Below are positions 1-14,100 of a stretch of 64,000 nucleotides of DNA, piece after piece (the first letter of the stretch is position 1; each line of letters opens with the position of its first letter). This DNA comes from Lithobates sylvaticus (taxonomy: Eukaryota > Chordata > Amphibia > Anura > Ranidae). The stretch spans positions 35,601,526 through 35,665,525 of the forward strand of contig CM053029.1 of assembly GCA_028564925.1 (NCBI GenBank), given 5' to 3'. The notes under the pieces are model-generated. The model saw only the letters and a list, made by a program, of their open reading frames with translations. It had not been told where the DNA came from and did no database searches. Position numbers and translations under genes: made by a program.

Positions 1-770
1 AGACCAAACATTGACCACCTTCCTTAGAAGCGGCCACTTTGTCTCCTAACCGGGACACAAAGACTACATCCGGTCCACCCTCCATACGAGCAGGCACTTT
101 GGCCCCTAAGTTGGACGTAGAGACCGAACATTGACCACCTCCCTTGGGACCGGGCATTGTGTACCTTAGCCTGGACACAGAGACCACATACTGACCACGT
201 CACCTAGGACCAGACACTGTGGCCCTTAGCCTGGACACAAAGACCCCATACTGACCACCTCCCCCAAGACAAGGCGTTGTGGCTCACTGCCTAGACGGAG
301 AGACTAAATACTGACTCCCTTCCCTAGGAACAGGAACATTGGTCCCTAACCTGGATGCTAAGACCACATACTAACCACCTTCTCTAAGACCTGGTGCTGT
401 AGCCCCTAGCTTGGACACAAAGACCACATACTGACTACCTCCCCTTAGGACCGGGTGCTGTGGCCCCTAGCCTGGACATAAAGACTGCATACTGACCGCC
501 TTCTCTAGAACCAAGCGCTGTGTCCCCTAGACTGAACGCAGAGACTAAATACTGACCGCCTACCCTAGGACCAGGTGTTGTGGTCCCTAACCTGGACGCA
601 GAGGCTAAATACTGACCACCTCCCCTTAGCAGCAGTCACTGTGGCCCCTAGCCTGGGTGCAGGGACTAAATACTGACTACCTCCCCTGGGACAGGACACT
701 GTGATCCCCAAGCCTGGACGCAAATACCAATCACTGACCACCTCCCCCAATCATAGACTTTGAACACTGA
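1..770. repeat. 60-bp minisatellite upstream of pcolce
   Basis: About 12.5 direct copies of a 60-bp unit run to within roughly 150 bp of the pcolce start codon. Each unit begins with a form of 'agaccacatactgaccac' and carries 'cctagcctggac' near its end. The period stays at 60 with few length changes, and the last copy (about 720-770) is worn. The array continues off the left edge of the window. Open frames across it follow from 60 being a multiple of 3. Confidence 0.95.
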
Positions 771-920
771 CCAACCCCCCCTTGCCGTGTGCACAGGGAC
801 TGGACTCCGGCCACTAGTTCCCCCACACAGACTTTGCTCTCCTCCTCTATTGAAATCCAGCCATTGACCCCCCCTCCTCCCTGTACACTTCCCGCACTCT
901 AATCCCTCTGACACAGCAAG
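771..920 (+). promoter_or_regulatory. pcolce proximal upstream region and 5' UTR
   Basis: This short unique stretch lies between the 60-bp minisatellite and the pcolce ATG. It is pyrimidine-rich and has no clear TATA box. The core promoter must lie here, inside the minisatellite, or further upstream with an extra 5' exon. The transcription start cannot be fixed from sequence alone. Confidence 0.4.
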
Positions 921-1009
921 ATGCACCTCGCTCTTTTCCTCGCTCTCACTCTCTGTCTGGGGGTCTCCTGGGGTCAAGAAACGATTCTGCCAACCCCCAG
1001 TAATACCAG
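921..1009 (+). CDS. pcolce: pcolce exon 1 (signal peptide)
   Basis: The exon encodes M1 to T29 plus two bases of R30. [18 protein letters not shown] is a typical signal peptide ending in a small residue, and the mature protein would begin QETIL. The donor is gtaagg at 1010. The ATG follows acacagcaag, an acceptable initiation context, and is the only in-frame start giving a signal peptide. The exon is too short for ORF callers and was found by joining to exon 2. Confidence 0.9.
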
Positions 1010-4000
1010 GTAAGGACAGCACCTTGATTTTTACTATTAATGCTTTGTATAGCGCCATCGTATATGGCATGGCGCTGTTAAAGTGCACAAAAATGGACCC
1101 GGCGGGTGTTACACAGTGTGCACTGCTTTTCATTTTTAATGCTCCATATGGCACTGTCATATACCGTGGCACTGTCATAGACCGTGGCACTGTAAAATGC
1201 ATGATAAAGTGCCAGCTGGTATTGCTCTGTGTGCAATGATTTTCATCATTAGGGCTTCATATAGCGCTGTCATATACCGTGGTGCTGTCAAAGTGCACAG
1301 CAAAGTGCCAGCTGGTGTCACCATTGAGTGCAATGCTAGGGATTTATATAGTGCTATCATATACCGTGGCGCTGTAAAATGCTTGATAAAGTGCCAGCAG
1401 GTATTACTCTGTGTGCAATGCTTTTTTGGGGTGTCATAAAGAAAGGCCGACTGATCTTCATCTTATTGTCTAATCATATTGTAATAGACTGTGGGCGGCC
1501 AGCATCGCCAATAAATAATAAAGACCGCTCACTGCTGCTCTCTCACCTTGTGTGGGGTGACTGGTCTTGTCTCCGCCCCCTCCTGTAGCTTTCTACAGGC
1601 AGCCTGCAGTGGGCGTGGCCTGCTTGGTCCCCTCCCACCACAACTCTGTTCTCTGAAAAGGCAACACACAGGCTCTTGTCTCCGCCCCTCTTATAACTTT
1701 CTGCAGGCAGCCTGTAGTGGGTGTGGCCTGCTGGGTCCCCTCCCACCACAACTCTGTTCTCTGAGCAGGCAACGCACAGGCTCTGGTCCTCGCCCCCCTC
1801 CTATAACTTTCTGCAGGCAGCCAATAGTGGGTGTGGCCTGCTGGTTCCCCTCCCACAACAACTCTGTTCTCTGAACAGGCAACGCACAAGCTCTTGTCTC
1901 CGCCCCCTCCTATAACTTTCTGCAGGCAGCCAGTAGTGGGTGTGGCCTTCTGGGTCCCCTCCCACCACAACTTTGTTCTCTGAACAGGCAACGCACAGGC
2001 TCTTGTCTCCGCCCCCTCCTGTAACTGTCTGCAGGCAGCCTGTAGTAGGAGTGGCCTGTTGTATCCCCTCCCACAGCTCTGCTCTGCACAGGCTTTTGTC
2101 TCCGCCCCTCCTGAAGTTTGCTGCAGGCAGCAAACTCCCTACTCTGGCGCCGCAGCGCTGGAAGGAAGATCACCTCTCCCCCCTCCCTCCCTGCAATCTT
2201 CTGGGACATGTCACAGGTCCCAAAAGATTGCCCGGCCATTCACAGCACGCAGCGTGAAGCCACAGCCGGGCGCCCACATTTAGAATGCCGGCGCCGCGGA
2301 GAGGAGGGAGGCTTCCTGCACCCGCATCGCTGGACCGTGGGACAGGTAGGTGTCTGATTATTAAAAGTTAGCAGCTACACTTTTTGTAGCTGCTGACATT
2401 TAAATTGGTGGAACTGCGCTTTAAAAGTTCCATTCATACTGATTCATAATGTGGTATGGCCACTAGATGGCCCTGACTATCATATGAAAACAACAAACGT
2501 GTGTGCTCCTCAGCACCATCTAGTGGCCATAATGTGCTATTTCTTTCCCATGTACACATTCGATCTGCAGAGAATAGATCCTGAGCACATTCGATTTTGT
2601 CCCATTGAATGGAATTATTTTACATACTGTTTAAAAGGGACAAACAGCTATGCAAATTGTTTTATAAATACCCCCCCGGTGAGCTTTAGCAGCAATATAT
2701 CTAATAAAACCCAATCTGCTTTATTGCAGGGGTCCCCAATTTTTTTGGCACCAGAGATCAGTTTCAGGTGATATGGTCTGCCACCACATGCAGTCGCTTG
2801 CCACTCACTGATAGGGATTTCATGGTAGTCTCTGTGCTAATGATCTGTATTTGCAGCCGCTCCTCAGAGCCAAGGCTTTCCTAATAGCATCATGGACCCC
2901 CAGGGCCAAGTAATGCACTGGGGCCCCTACCAGCCTGTCTCAATTTACACACCTACTCTTTAGAATTAAAGTATAGTTGATAGAATTAAACATACAGTAT
3001 CATACCCCCCCCCCCCCCCCCCAACTTTTTGAGATGGGAATGAGGGACACCTATCAGCAAAAGTATGCAGGCATAGGACACACCCTCTTGCCACGCCCCC
3101 TTAAAGGAGAATTGTACAGAAAAACAAGATTGGTTAAACCCACAAGTGCTTTTTTTACCACTACTATTCCTTTATATTAGCTTTTGGAATTTACAAATGC
3201 ATCAATTTAGGAATCAGATGAGAGATTCAGCACTGGGAAACATTTTAAGATAGATAAAAAGTGGATTTTATATACATCTATATAGATCAGACCAAAATGA
3301 TGGACACATGAGGAGGAATGAGGGACGGAGGGACATTGCTCCAAATCAGGGACAGTCCCTCCAAATCAGGGACAGTTGGGAGGTATGACAGTCTGTATAT
3401 AGTACTTTCAATAAAATAGATTTTAAACAATAAACAATAAAACATGCCATAAATCAAAGCCTAATCAACACAAAGGGTACAGTACAGGTGGGGGGTCAGG
3501 AGGGCACAATACTGGTATGAGGAGGGCACAGTACACCCACAGTACAGTATGCCCAGGACACGGCCATCCTGGGACAGCTTAGTAAAAATTGTAACTGTCC
3601 TGGAAAATCCAGGACATTTGGCAAGCACGATGTAATGCAAGATTTTCATCGGGCACCCCATGCACCTGGGGCCCCTGGGCAATGCCCAGGAGTGCCCATG
3701 CATTAAGAAGGCCCTGCCCAGAGCTAGCATCACCGCCCTCAGCTCCACCTCAGATCATCAGGCATTGGATTCTCATAAGGAGCGCACAACCTAGATCCAT
3801 GAGCAGTTTACAGTAAGGTAACTAATACCACCGCTGATCTGACAGGAGGCGGAGCTCAGGCGGTGAAGCGAGCGGCTGTAAGGGCTTATTCACACAGAGT
3901 GTGGTGACAGACGTTTTACTGCTTTGTGAAACGTCTGTCACCAGAAGGACACATAGGAAACAAATATTTCCGATGTGTCCCATTCATACTGCAACGCAGC

Positions 4001-7000
4001 CTGGGATAGAATGCAGACATGCACCGAGTGCCAAATCACTTAGTACTGTACATCTATTCATTGCCATGAATGAAGTGTATGTTTTGTACACTTCAAATAA
4101 AATTTGTACAAAACCAAAAAAAAGAGAGCCATGTGATGCACTGAATCGCGCATCACACCACCCCCTACCGCAACGAAGAACAGACAGCTGAAAGAGCGCT
4201 TTACTGCTCTCCGTTCCCAAGCATACTTCCCAACCGATCCGGATTTGCCAGGACCCTCCCGGGATTTCAAGCAAATCCGGGCTGAATCCCACAGCGGAGC
4301 CCAATGCCGGAACAAGTTCCGGCACTTGACTCCACCGGTCAGTGTACGCCACGCTGTGGTTGAGACTAGCTCAGTGCCCAGCCAGCACAGCCTCTCCGTT
4401 TTCCCCACTCAACCAACTGACAAATTACCCACCCACTCTACAGAATTGAAGAGGAGGGGAGGCTAGATCTGCTCATCCTCCTCCCCATGTCCCCCTGTGT
4501 CTGCGCACAAAGCCCAGCCTGTGCCTGTGAAGGGGCTGTGTGGGCAGAAATTTTGAAGCAGTGCACACGATGTCACTGCCTGAGACTCTGTAGAACAGCC
4601 AGCCTCTGGAGAGTAAATTCCTTCCTGCCTTCCATGTGCCATAATGATCCTTCCTTCCTGCCTTCCATGTGCCATAGTAATCCTTCCTGCCTTCCATGTG
4701 CCATAGTGATCCTTCCTTCATGCCTTCAATGTGCCATAGTGATCCTTCCTGTCTTCCATGTGCCATAGTGATCCTTCCTGCCTCCCATGTGCCATAGCTA
4801 TCCTTCCTGCCTTCCATGTGCCATAGTGATCCTTCGTTCCTGCCTTCCATGTGCCATAGTGATCCTTTCATCCTGCCTTCAATGTGTCATAGCGATCGTT
4901 TCTACCTTCAATGTGCCACAGTGATCCTTCCTGCCTTCCATGTGTCATAGTGATCCTTCCTGCCTTCAATGGACCATAGTGATCCCTCCTTTTCTTCCAT
5001 ATGCCATAATGATCCTTCCTTCTTGCCGTCCATGTGCCATAGTAATCCTTCCTACCTTCCATGTGCCATAGTGATCCTTCCTGCCTTCCATGTGCCATAG
5101 TGATCCTTCCAGGCTTCCATGTGCCATAATGATCCTTCCTGACTTCCATGTGTCATAGTGATCCTTCCTGCCTTCAATGTACCATAGTGATCATTCGTTC
5201 CTGCCTTCCATGTACCATAGTGATCCCTCCTTTTTTCTTCCATATGTCATAATGATCCTTCCTTTCTGCCTTCCATGTGCCATAGTGATCCTTCCTGCCT
5301 TCCATGTGCCATTGTGATCCTTCCTGCCTTCCATGTGCCATAGTGATCCTTCCTGCCTTCCATGTGCCATAGCGATCCTTTCTGTCTTTCATGTGTCATA
5401 GTGATCCTTCCTGCCTTCAATGGACCATAGTGATCCCTCCTTTTCTTCCATATGCCATAATGATCCTTCCTTCTTGCCGTCCATGTGCCATAGTAATCCT
5501 TCCTACCTTCCATGTGCCATAGTGATCCTTCCTGCCTTCCATGTGCCATAGGGGTCCTTCCTTCCTGCCTTCCATGTGCCATAGTGATCCTTCCTGCCTT
5601 CCATGTGCCATAATGATCCTTCCTGACTTCCATGTGCCATAGTGATCCTTCCTGCCTTCCATATGCCATAGTGATCCTTTCTTCCTGCCTTTCACATACC
5701 ATAGTTGCCCCTCCTTCCTTTCTTCCATATACCATAGTGATCCTTCCTTCTATATAACAGTGATCCTTCCCTCTCTCCAATCTCTCACTCTAAGGGAGGG
5801 CTCACATTGGTGACTCCAGTGTGTGGCACAGCAATCAAACCATATGTTATAGGTACAAGGAAGCTCAGGTTTTGTTTATCCTCTGCCCTTAATCCCCTCC
5901 CGCTATCATGTTTGGCCACACCTACTTTTTAGGTCACCATCTCCCTGAAATGTCGCTCTCAAGTTCAAAAGATTAGGAGGTATGCCCATGTGACTTCACT
6001 AATACAGATCAAGTCTGCTGTGCGGCCCAGTTCCTAACAAGCCACAGACTGGTACCAGTCCATGTCCCGGGGGTGGGGACCTCTGCTTTATCAAATCAAT
6101 GTCTCATGCAGCCAGTTTGTATGTACGCATAAAACTCATTATATAATTGTACAATATGTTCTATCTTTGTACAATCTCTTTTAGGTTTACCAAAACCATG
6201 TGATATGAGGACCTACCTAAACGATCCATTACATTTGTATTCAATAAAGGAGGAAAGGTGTAATGTGTGTTTCTTAATTACAGACTGAATGAATGCAAAG
6301 GCACAGTCTGTTCAAGACTTGTTCATTACACCAAGGGTTAACTCCATTTTGGATCCAAAACACTTGTGGCAGCTCCTCATAGGGACTGAATAAAATCTCT
6401 GGACCAACAATTAGAAAAGAGAACACCAGAGGGCACACTCTAAGTGTAGCAATAAAAATACATGTATTAATAAAAAGACAAATGACAACTCACATATCTA
6501 TAGATAAGTGGCAGCTTTCATCCCAGGCAGTGCAATAGTAGTCTAGACCAGGAAGAAAGTACTGCCGCCGGCCAGGTGTGACAGGGATGTATAGAGTCCT
6601 TGACAGCGTGGGAAACAGCACTGAGTGATGTCACACACCGGGGAGCATGAGATGGCGTGGCTACGCGTTTCAAGGCCACCCAGCCTCTTTGTCAAGCCAT
6701 AAGGCACGGAAACACGTGTGCTTGGTCACACCTGTGTCGGTGTGAACTCTGTGTGTGAGGGAGCAAATAAGAGGAGATCATTGTTAGGAGCCTGGGCTAG
6801 GGTTGGCACCTTTTCATCAAGCCAAACCCTAACACTTTAGCGGCGCACTGCAATTTTTTTTTGTTGCAGTATACATTATAGGATTGTAAACGACCTAGGA
6901 CACTTTTGAGTAGCATTGCGGCCCATGTAACGTCTCGTCACGGACAGTGGGTGTGGCCAAATTATGTTAATAATGGGAGAAGCTTAAGGAGCGTAGTTAA

Positions 7001-10000
7001 ATCATATAAGGTCAGTCTGTCCCCCAGTATAATCACCCCAGGTCAGTCTATCCCCAAGTATAATCCCCCCCCCCCCCCCAGGTCAGTCTGTACTCCAGTA
7101 TAATCCCTCCCTGGTCAGTTTGTTCCCAGTACATCCCCCCAGGTCAGTCTGCCCCCCCCCCCGTATAATCCTCCCACGTCATTCTGTCCCCAGTATAATC
7201 TCCCCGGGTCAGTCTCTCCTCCAGTATATTCCCCCTAGGTCAGTCTGTCCCCAGTATAATTTCCCCCCAGGTCAGTCTGTACTCCAGTATAATCCCTCCT
7301 TGGTCAGTCTGTCCCCAGTACTTTCCCCAGGCCAGTCTGTCTCCCAGTATAATCCCACCAGGTCAGTCTGTCCCCCAGTATAATCCCCCCAGGTCAGTCT
7401 GTCCCCCAGTTTAATCCCCCCAGGTCAGTCTGTCCCCCAGTTTAATTCCCCCAGGTCAGTCTGTCCCCCAGTATAATCCCCCCAGGTCAGTCTGTCCCCC
7501 AGTATAATCCCCCCAGGTCAGTCTGTCATCCAGTATAATCCGCCAGGTCAGTCTGTCCCCCACTATAATCCCCCCAGGTCAGTCTGTCATCCAGTATAAT
7601 CCCCCAGGTCAGTCTGTCCCCCAGTATAATCCCCCCAGGTCAGCCTGTCCCCCCAGTATAATCCCCCCAGATCAGTCTGTGCCCCAGTATAATCCCCCCA
7701 GATCAGTCTGTGCCCCAGTATAATCCAACCACCCGGTCAGTCTGTACTCCAGTATAACCCCTCCCTGGTCAGTTTGTCCCCAGTACATCCCCCAGGTCAG
7801 TCTGCCCCCCAGTATAATCCTCCCACATCAGTCTGTCCCCCAGTATAATCCCCCCAGGTCAGCCTGTCCCCCAGTATAATCCCCCCAGATCAGTCTGTCC
7901 CCCAGTATAATCCCCCATGTCAGTCTGTACCCCAGTATAATCCCCCATGTCAGTCTGTACCCCAGTTAAAGCATCCCCCCTATCAATATAATTAAAAGCA
8001 CTGCAAACTGACAGGATGGGAGAGGGGGTCAGAATGACTGGTGCTGCGGGGCTGCCGCCAATTTGTCCGGGTTTCAGGTGGGCTGAAACCTGGGCACAGG
8101 ATTTAAAACCCGGACTGTCCGAGTGAATCCCGGTCAGGTGGCAACCCTGGTTAGGGCCCATTTACACATCTATTACACATCTATTGTGTGGTTTATATAT
8201 CCTTTAAAGGGACCATGACATTGGCAGATGGTTTCCCAGTGCGGCACAGCACTAGATCTGGTGCCAAGCTGGGCCTGGGACAAGCACATCTCTGCTCTTT
8301 AAAGTTTCCATGGGGCCAATCCCTCTACTCCATGAAAATGGCACCCATCATAGGAATTGAACCCAGATCCCCGGAACTGTAAGGCTATTAGCCAGCGTTC
8401 TGTGCGTGCAAGGAAGTTTTTCTTTATTGCATAATCCTTCTCATTTTCTGCGGAGGATTTTCCATGAGTTGTGACTGATGACTTCCAAGTGGTCTGGCTT
8501 GTGCAGCGCTGAGGTTTCAGGAGCGCATATAGTATGCAGATCATCACAGATGTATCAGTGCTGCGTATACTGCTATGGGATGGGGGAGGGGAGGGGGGAT
8601 ATAGAGCACAAAAACAGTCATTATCTGTTAACTGTCAAGCTGCTGTGCTGCACATTCACATGTATATAATAAAAGGCTCTATGATAATATCAACATAGAT
8701 ATCAACCGCCCCGGATCTTGGACTTTGGTCCCGATGACGCTGTGTCCAGGGCTATGTCCCGGAATGCCTGTGCCAACCTTATTTGAATTATTAAGCATGT
8801 GTAGTAACATAATAAGGCATTCAATGCAGTGATTGGGGGGCTGCAATGTAATTAGCCCACATATACAGTATATACCGTATCTTACAAAAGTAAGTACACC
8901 CCTCACATTTTTGTAAATATTTTCTTCTCTCTTTTCATGTGACAACACTGAAGAAATGACACTTGTCTACAATGTAAAGTAGTGAGTGTACAGCTTGTAT
9001 AACAGTGTAAATTTGCCGTCCCCTCAAAATAACTCAACACACAGCCATTAATGTCTAAACCGCTGGCAACAAAAGTGAGTACACCCCTAAGTGAAAATGT
9101 CCAAATTGGGCCCAAAGTGTCAATATTTTGTGGGGCCACCATTATTTTCCAGCACTGTCTTAACCCTCTTGGGCATGGAGTTCACCAGAGCTTCACAGGT
9201 TGGCACTGGAGTCCTCTTCCACTCCTCCATGACGACATCACGGAGCTGGTGGATGTTAGAGACCTTGTGCTCCTCCACCTTTCGTTTGAGGATGCCCTAC
9301 AGATGATCAATAGGGTTTAGGTCTGGAGACATGCTTGGCCAGTCCATCACCTTTATCCTCAGCTTCTTTAGCAAGGCAGTGGTTGTCTTGGAGGTGTGTT
9401 TGGGGTGGTTATCATGTTGGAATACTGCCCTGCGGCCCAGTCTCTGAAGGGAGGGGATCATGCTCTGCTTCAGTATGTCACAGTACATGTTGGCATTCAT
9501 GGTTCTGTAGCTCCGCAGTGTCGGCAGCACTCATGCAGCCCCAGACCATGACACTCCCACCACCATGCTTGACTGTAGACAAGACACACTCGTCTTTGTC
9601 CTCCTCACCTGGTTGCCCCCACACACGCCTGACACCATCTGACACCAAATATGTTTATCTTGGTCTCATCAGACCACAGGACATGGTTCCAGTAATCCCA
9701 TGTCCTTAGTCTGCTTGACTTCAGGAAACTGTTTGCAGGCTTTCTTGTGCATCATCTTTAGAAGAGGCTTCCTTCTGGGGCGACAGCCATGCAGACCAAT
9801 TTGGTGCAGTGTGCGGCATATGGTCTGAGCACTGACAGACTGACCCCCCCACCCCTTCAACCTCTGCAGCAATGCTGGCAGCACTCATACGTCTATTTCC
9901 CAAAGACAACCTCTGGATATGACGCTGAGCATGTGACCTCAACTTCTTTGGTGGACCATGACGAGGCCTGTTCTGAGTGGAATCTGTCCTGTTATACCTG

Positions 10001-10979
10001 AAAGGAAATAAAAATGTAGATTAGGGGCCACTCTCTCTGCTTTGGTATGCCGTGCAATCCCGAAAACAGGCCTGGAGATTTGCCCTTTGACAAAGAAACA
10101 TACAGCAAATGTCTCCAAGCAAATCTAAATCTTTATTCTTGGGTGTGAATATAAGAGGGGTTTTCAGAAAGTACCGCCCTTAGACAAATTATCCAATCAT
10201 ATACAGAGACACATAAGTACAGTCTGACGCCCACAGTGAAACTAATTATTTCTAAAATATCACGTGCTTTACAAGATATGAAACCCAACAGAAGATTACA
10301 GTATTATGGAAAAACGAAACTAGATTAGCAAGACTTGAGCATATCTGACAAAATGGATGTTAGAGACACACAAAATGGAAACTGACTATAATACAAAGAA
10401 GTAGTTAAACTAAATATCCCTTCAATACCGCTGTATGGTCTTGGCCACCGTGCTGCAGCTCAGTTTCAGGGTCTTAGTAATCTTCTTATAGCCTAGACCA
10501 GTGATGGTGAACCTTGGCACCTCAGACGTTTTGGAACTACATTTCCCATGATGCTAATGCACACTTCAGTGTGGTTGAGCATCATGGGAAATGTAGTTCC
10601 AAAACATCTGGGGGTGCCAAGGTTCGCCATCACTGGCCTAGGCCATCTTCATGTAGAGCAGCAATTCTTTCTTTCAGATTCTCAGAGAGTTCTTTGCCAT
10701 GAGGTGCCATGTTGAACTTCCAGTGACCAGTATGAGAGAGTGAGAGCGATAACACCAAATTTAACACACCTGCTCCCCATTCACACCTGAGACCTTGTAA
10801 CACAAACCAGTCACATGACACCGGGGAGGGGAAAATGGCTAATTGGGCCCAATTCGGACATTTTCACTTAGGGGTGTACTCACTTTTGTTGCCAGCGGTT
10901 TAGACATTAATGGCTGTGTGTTGAGGGGACAGCAAATTTACACTGTTATACAAGCTGTACACTCACTACTTTATATCCA

Positions 10980-11049
<70 letters not shown>

Positions 11050-11061
11050 CAGTATGTACAT

Positions 11062-11135
<74 letters not shown>

Positions 11136-14100
11136 TATATGATAATATAAACACTTGTGTACTGTAAGGAACAAACACAAACTCCAGATCATACAGTATC
11201 TCAGTGCGGTTTCTCTCCGGATGTAGTTAGAGTAACACCAGCTTTCCCTCCATACACCCAATGAAAGGTCTTTGAAGGGACAGAGTTTGGGGGGGGGGGT
11301 GGGCAGTGAATGCGCTCGGTGTTCTGGTATAAAAGCCCTCTGTGTGTGTCCACACTTATCCCTCTGTATACAGACCTCTCCCTGTATACAGTGCAGGAGA
11401 GCAAACACAGCGACGCATGGCTATGTGTTTATATAGGAACCTTCATAAACTCTCATTCACCCACTGCGGACGTCACACTCCGCGCCGCGCTCTCCAGCCC
11501 CGGGCAGAGATCTCACCCTACCATGTCTCCAAAATCACAGACACCTCCACGTTTTCCTCCGATAGACCTCCTTGGCATGGAACTGCCATGTATGATGCTC
11601 CATTCACAAAGCTAAAACACAGAGGGGTGTATTTATACCAAATATGCCTCTGCAACTGCATGTACATTCATTCGGTGCCAATAGGAGCAAATCAGATGCC
11701 AAAAGGAGCTCATTTCTCCAGGTCGAATGTTCTTCGTTCATACACAATACAGCGAATGTGGAAAATACCGCGTCATGGCCAACTAGAGATAGCTGGGAGG
11801 AAATAAATACTTATTTATTATGATCGCCCGCTCCATCTACTGGCCGTAATGAGGTATTTTTCTCCACCAGTCTTATGAATAACATTCAACCAGGAGGGAA
11901 AATTGCCTAACATTTAATTTTGCCCCCATTCACCCCGAATGAATGTACATGCAGTTACACGGGACAAATGACTATGCAAATTCTTCATAAATCAAACCCT
12001 TAATAAATCAATCCCAATATTGCCACTAGATGGTACTGTGTATCACAGGGAATAAGTATGCTCCTGAGCTCCATCTAGTGGCCATAATGTGGTAATTTCC
12101 CCTTTCACACTTTTTTTTTTTTTTTTTTAATGAATAGCCTAACATTCAATGATGCCCCCCATTTGCACAGAAGGAATGTACATGCAGTTACACAGGAAAA
12201 AAATTGCTATGCAAGTTATTTATGAATCAGCCCCTTAATAAATCAATCCCGATATTGCCACTAGATGGTGCTGTGTATCACAGGGAATAAGTATGCTCCT
12301 CAGCTCCATCTAGTGGCCATAATGTGGTAATTTCCCCTTTTTTTTGTTTCAATGAATAGCCTAACATTCAAGGATCCCCCCCCCCCCCCCCCCCCCCCCA
12401 TTCGCGCAGAAGAGAAGGAATGCACATGCAGTTACACAGGACTAATTGCTATGCAAGTTATTTATAAATCAACCCCTTAAGGTTGCACAGCTGTTCATCT
12501 ATTGAAACCGCATGTGTATTTGGTTCTGTGCGAATGAGGCGAATCAAACGTTCTCGGGATCTATTCTTTGCAGATCAAATGTTTTGCTCTGAAAAATAAA
12601 GTGCGAATGAGGAAAATACAGCAATATGGCCACTAGATGGTGCTGTGTATCACAGGGAATAAGTATGCTCCACAGCTCCATCTAGTGGCCGTAATGTGGT
12701 AATTTCCCCTTTCACACTTTTTTTTTTCCAATGAATAGCCTAACATTCAATGATGCCCCCCATTCACAAAGAAGGAATCTACATGCAGTTACACAGGACA
12801 AAAATTTCTATGCAAGTTATTTATGAATCAGCCCCTTAATAAATCAATCCCAATATTGCCACTAGATGGTGCTGTGTCTCACAGGGAATAAGTATGCTCC
12901 TCAGCTCCATCTAGTGGCCATAATGTGGTAATTTCCCCTTTCACACTTTTTTTTTTCAATGAATAGCCTAACATTCAATGATGCACCCCCATTCGCACAG
13001 AAGGAATCTACATGCAGTTACACAGGACAAATTGCTATGCAAGTTATAGAAATTTGGAAGGTGTATTTGGGATTTTTAGGGTGCACAATTACAACAAAAT
13101 CATTTATAAAAAAGTAGAAATTTATTAGAACAAGTGTTAAAAACAAACATCCAAAGAGTATTGATATTACAGTACTGATACAGGTGCAAACTGATTTAAT
13201 CTCTACATGTTTCGCCTTGGTAATTGGCTTCTTCAGGAGAAATTATTGATATCAGGCACAGTAAGCACTAAGAATAAAACATTTTTTATTGAAATATAGA
13301 ACGAACAATCACAAAAATATAACAAAAATGTACAAATTTGAAAAAATTCTTTTACAAATGTTTTATTGAAAGAATACATAACAGACGATGAAAATTTGAA
13401 AAAATTCATGAGTTGGCAAAATGCATAGAACCAGAATCACAATTGGTCATATTGATCTTGTATGTAAATTGAGGCTCCGGAGTCATAGGGAAAATCCCAA
13501 ATATACCTCCCACATCTCTATAAATTTAAGGGATGTGGTGCAGCATTTGTATTAGATGATAAGCAAAATATTTCTTCTGCTATGCAAGTTATTTCTAAAT
13601 CAACCCCTTAAGGTTGAATATTACTGATACAGGTGCAGACTGATTTAATCCCTACATGTTTCGCCTTGGTAACTGGCTTCTTCAGGAGAATTTATTGATA
13701 TCAGGCACCGTAAGCACTAAGAATAAAAAGATATTTTTAGAAAAATAGAACGAACAAGCACAAAAATATAACAAAAATGTACAAATTTGAAAAAATTCAT
13801 GAGTTGGCAAAATGCATAGCACCAGAATCACAATTGGTCATATTGATTACCTGCACGTCCAAAAAAAAATTTTGTGTAAATTAAGGCTCCAGAGTCATAG
13901 GGAAAATACCAAATACACCTTCCAAATTTCTTAATATTTATTTTTTTTGAAACCGCATGTGTCAAACGTTCTCGGGATCTATTCTCTGCAGATCAAATGT
14001 TTTGCTCTGAAAAACAAAGTGTGAATGGGGAAAATACAGCCATATGGCCACTAGATGGTGCTCTGTATTACTACGAATGCTCCTCAACTCCATCTAGTGG

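Larger units (their letters stand above)
2727..6085. mobile_element. Composite hAT-like element
   Basis: The left end is CAGGGGTCCCCA; the right end, reversed, is CAGAGGTCCCCA (11 of 12). They are flanked by near-matching 8-bp duplications, ctttattg (2719-2726) and ctttatca (6086-6093). The 8-bp duplication and end sequence indicate the hAT superfamily. No transposase frame remains. The interior holds a second foldback element (3001-3387) and a 29-bp minisatellite (4618-5775); the rest shows no gene. Confidence 0.65.

Noticed and set aside
4463-5780. Repeat protein frames (GRKDHYGTW) on the - strand
   Set aside because: The 29-bp unit shows the same peptide in three frames, typical of a minisatellite.
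4618-7970. CRISPR-like arrays from the 29- and 31-bp repeats
   Set aside because: Units are head-to-tail with no spacers, in a vertebrate intron.
10966-11408. Tyr-Ile-rich frames near TA runs (also at 15478, 54965 and 59935)
   Set aside because: Translation of (TA)n microsatellites.
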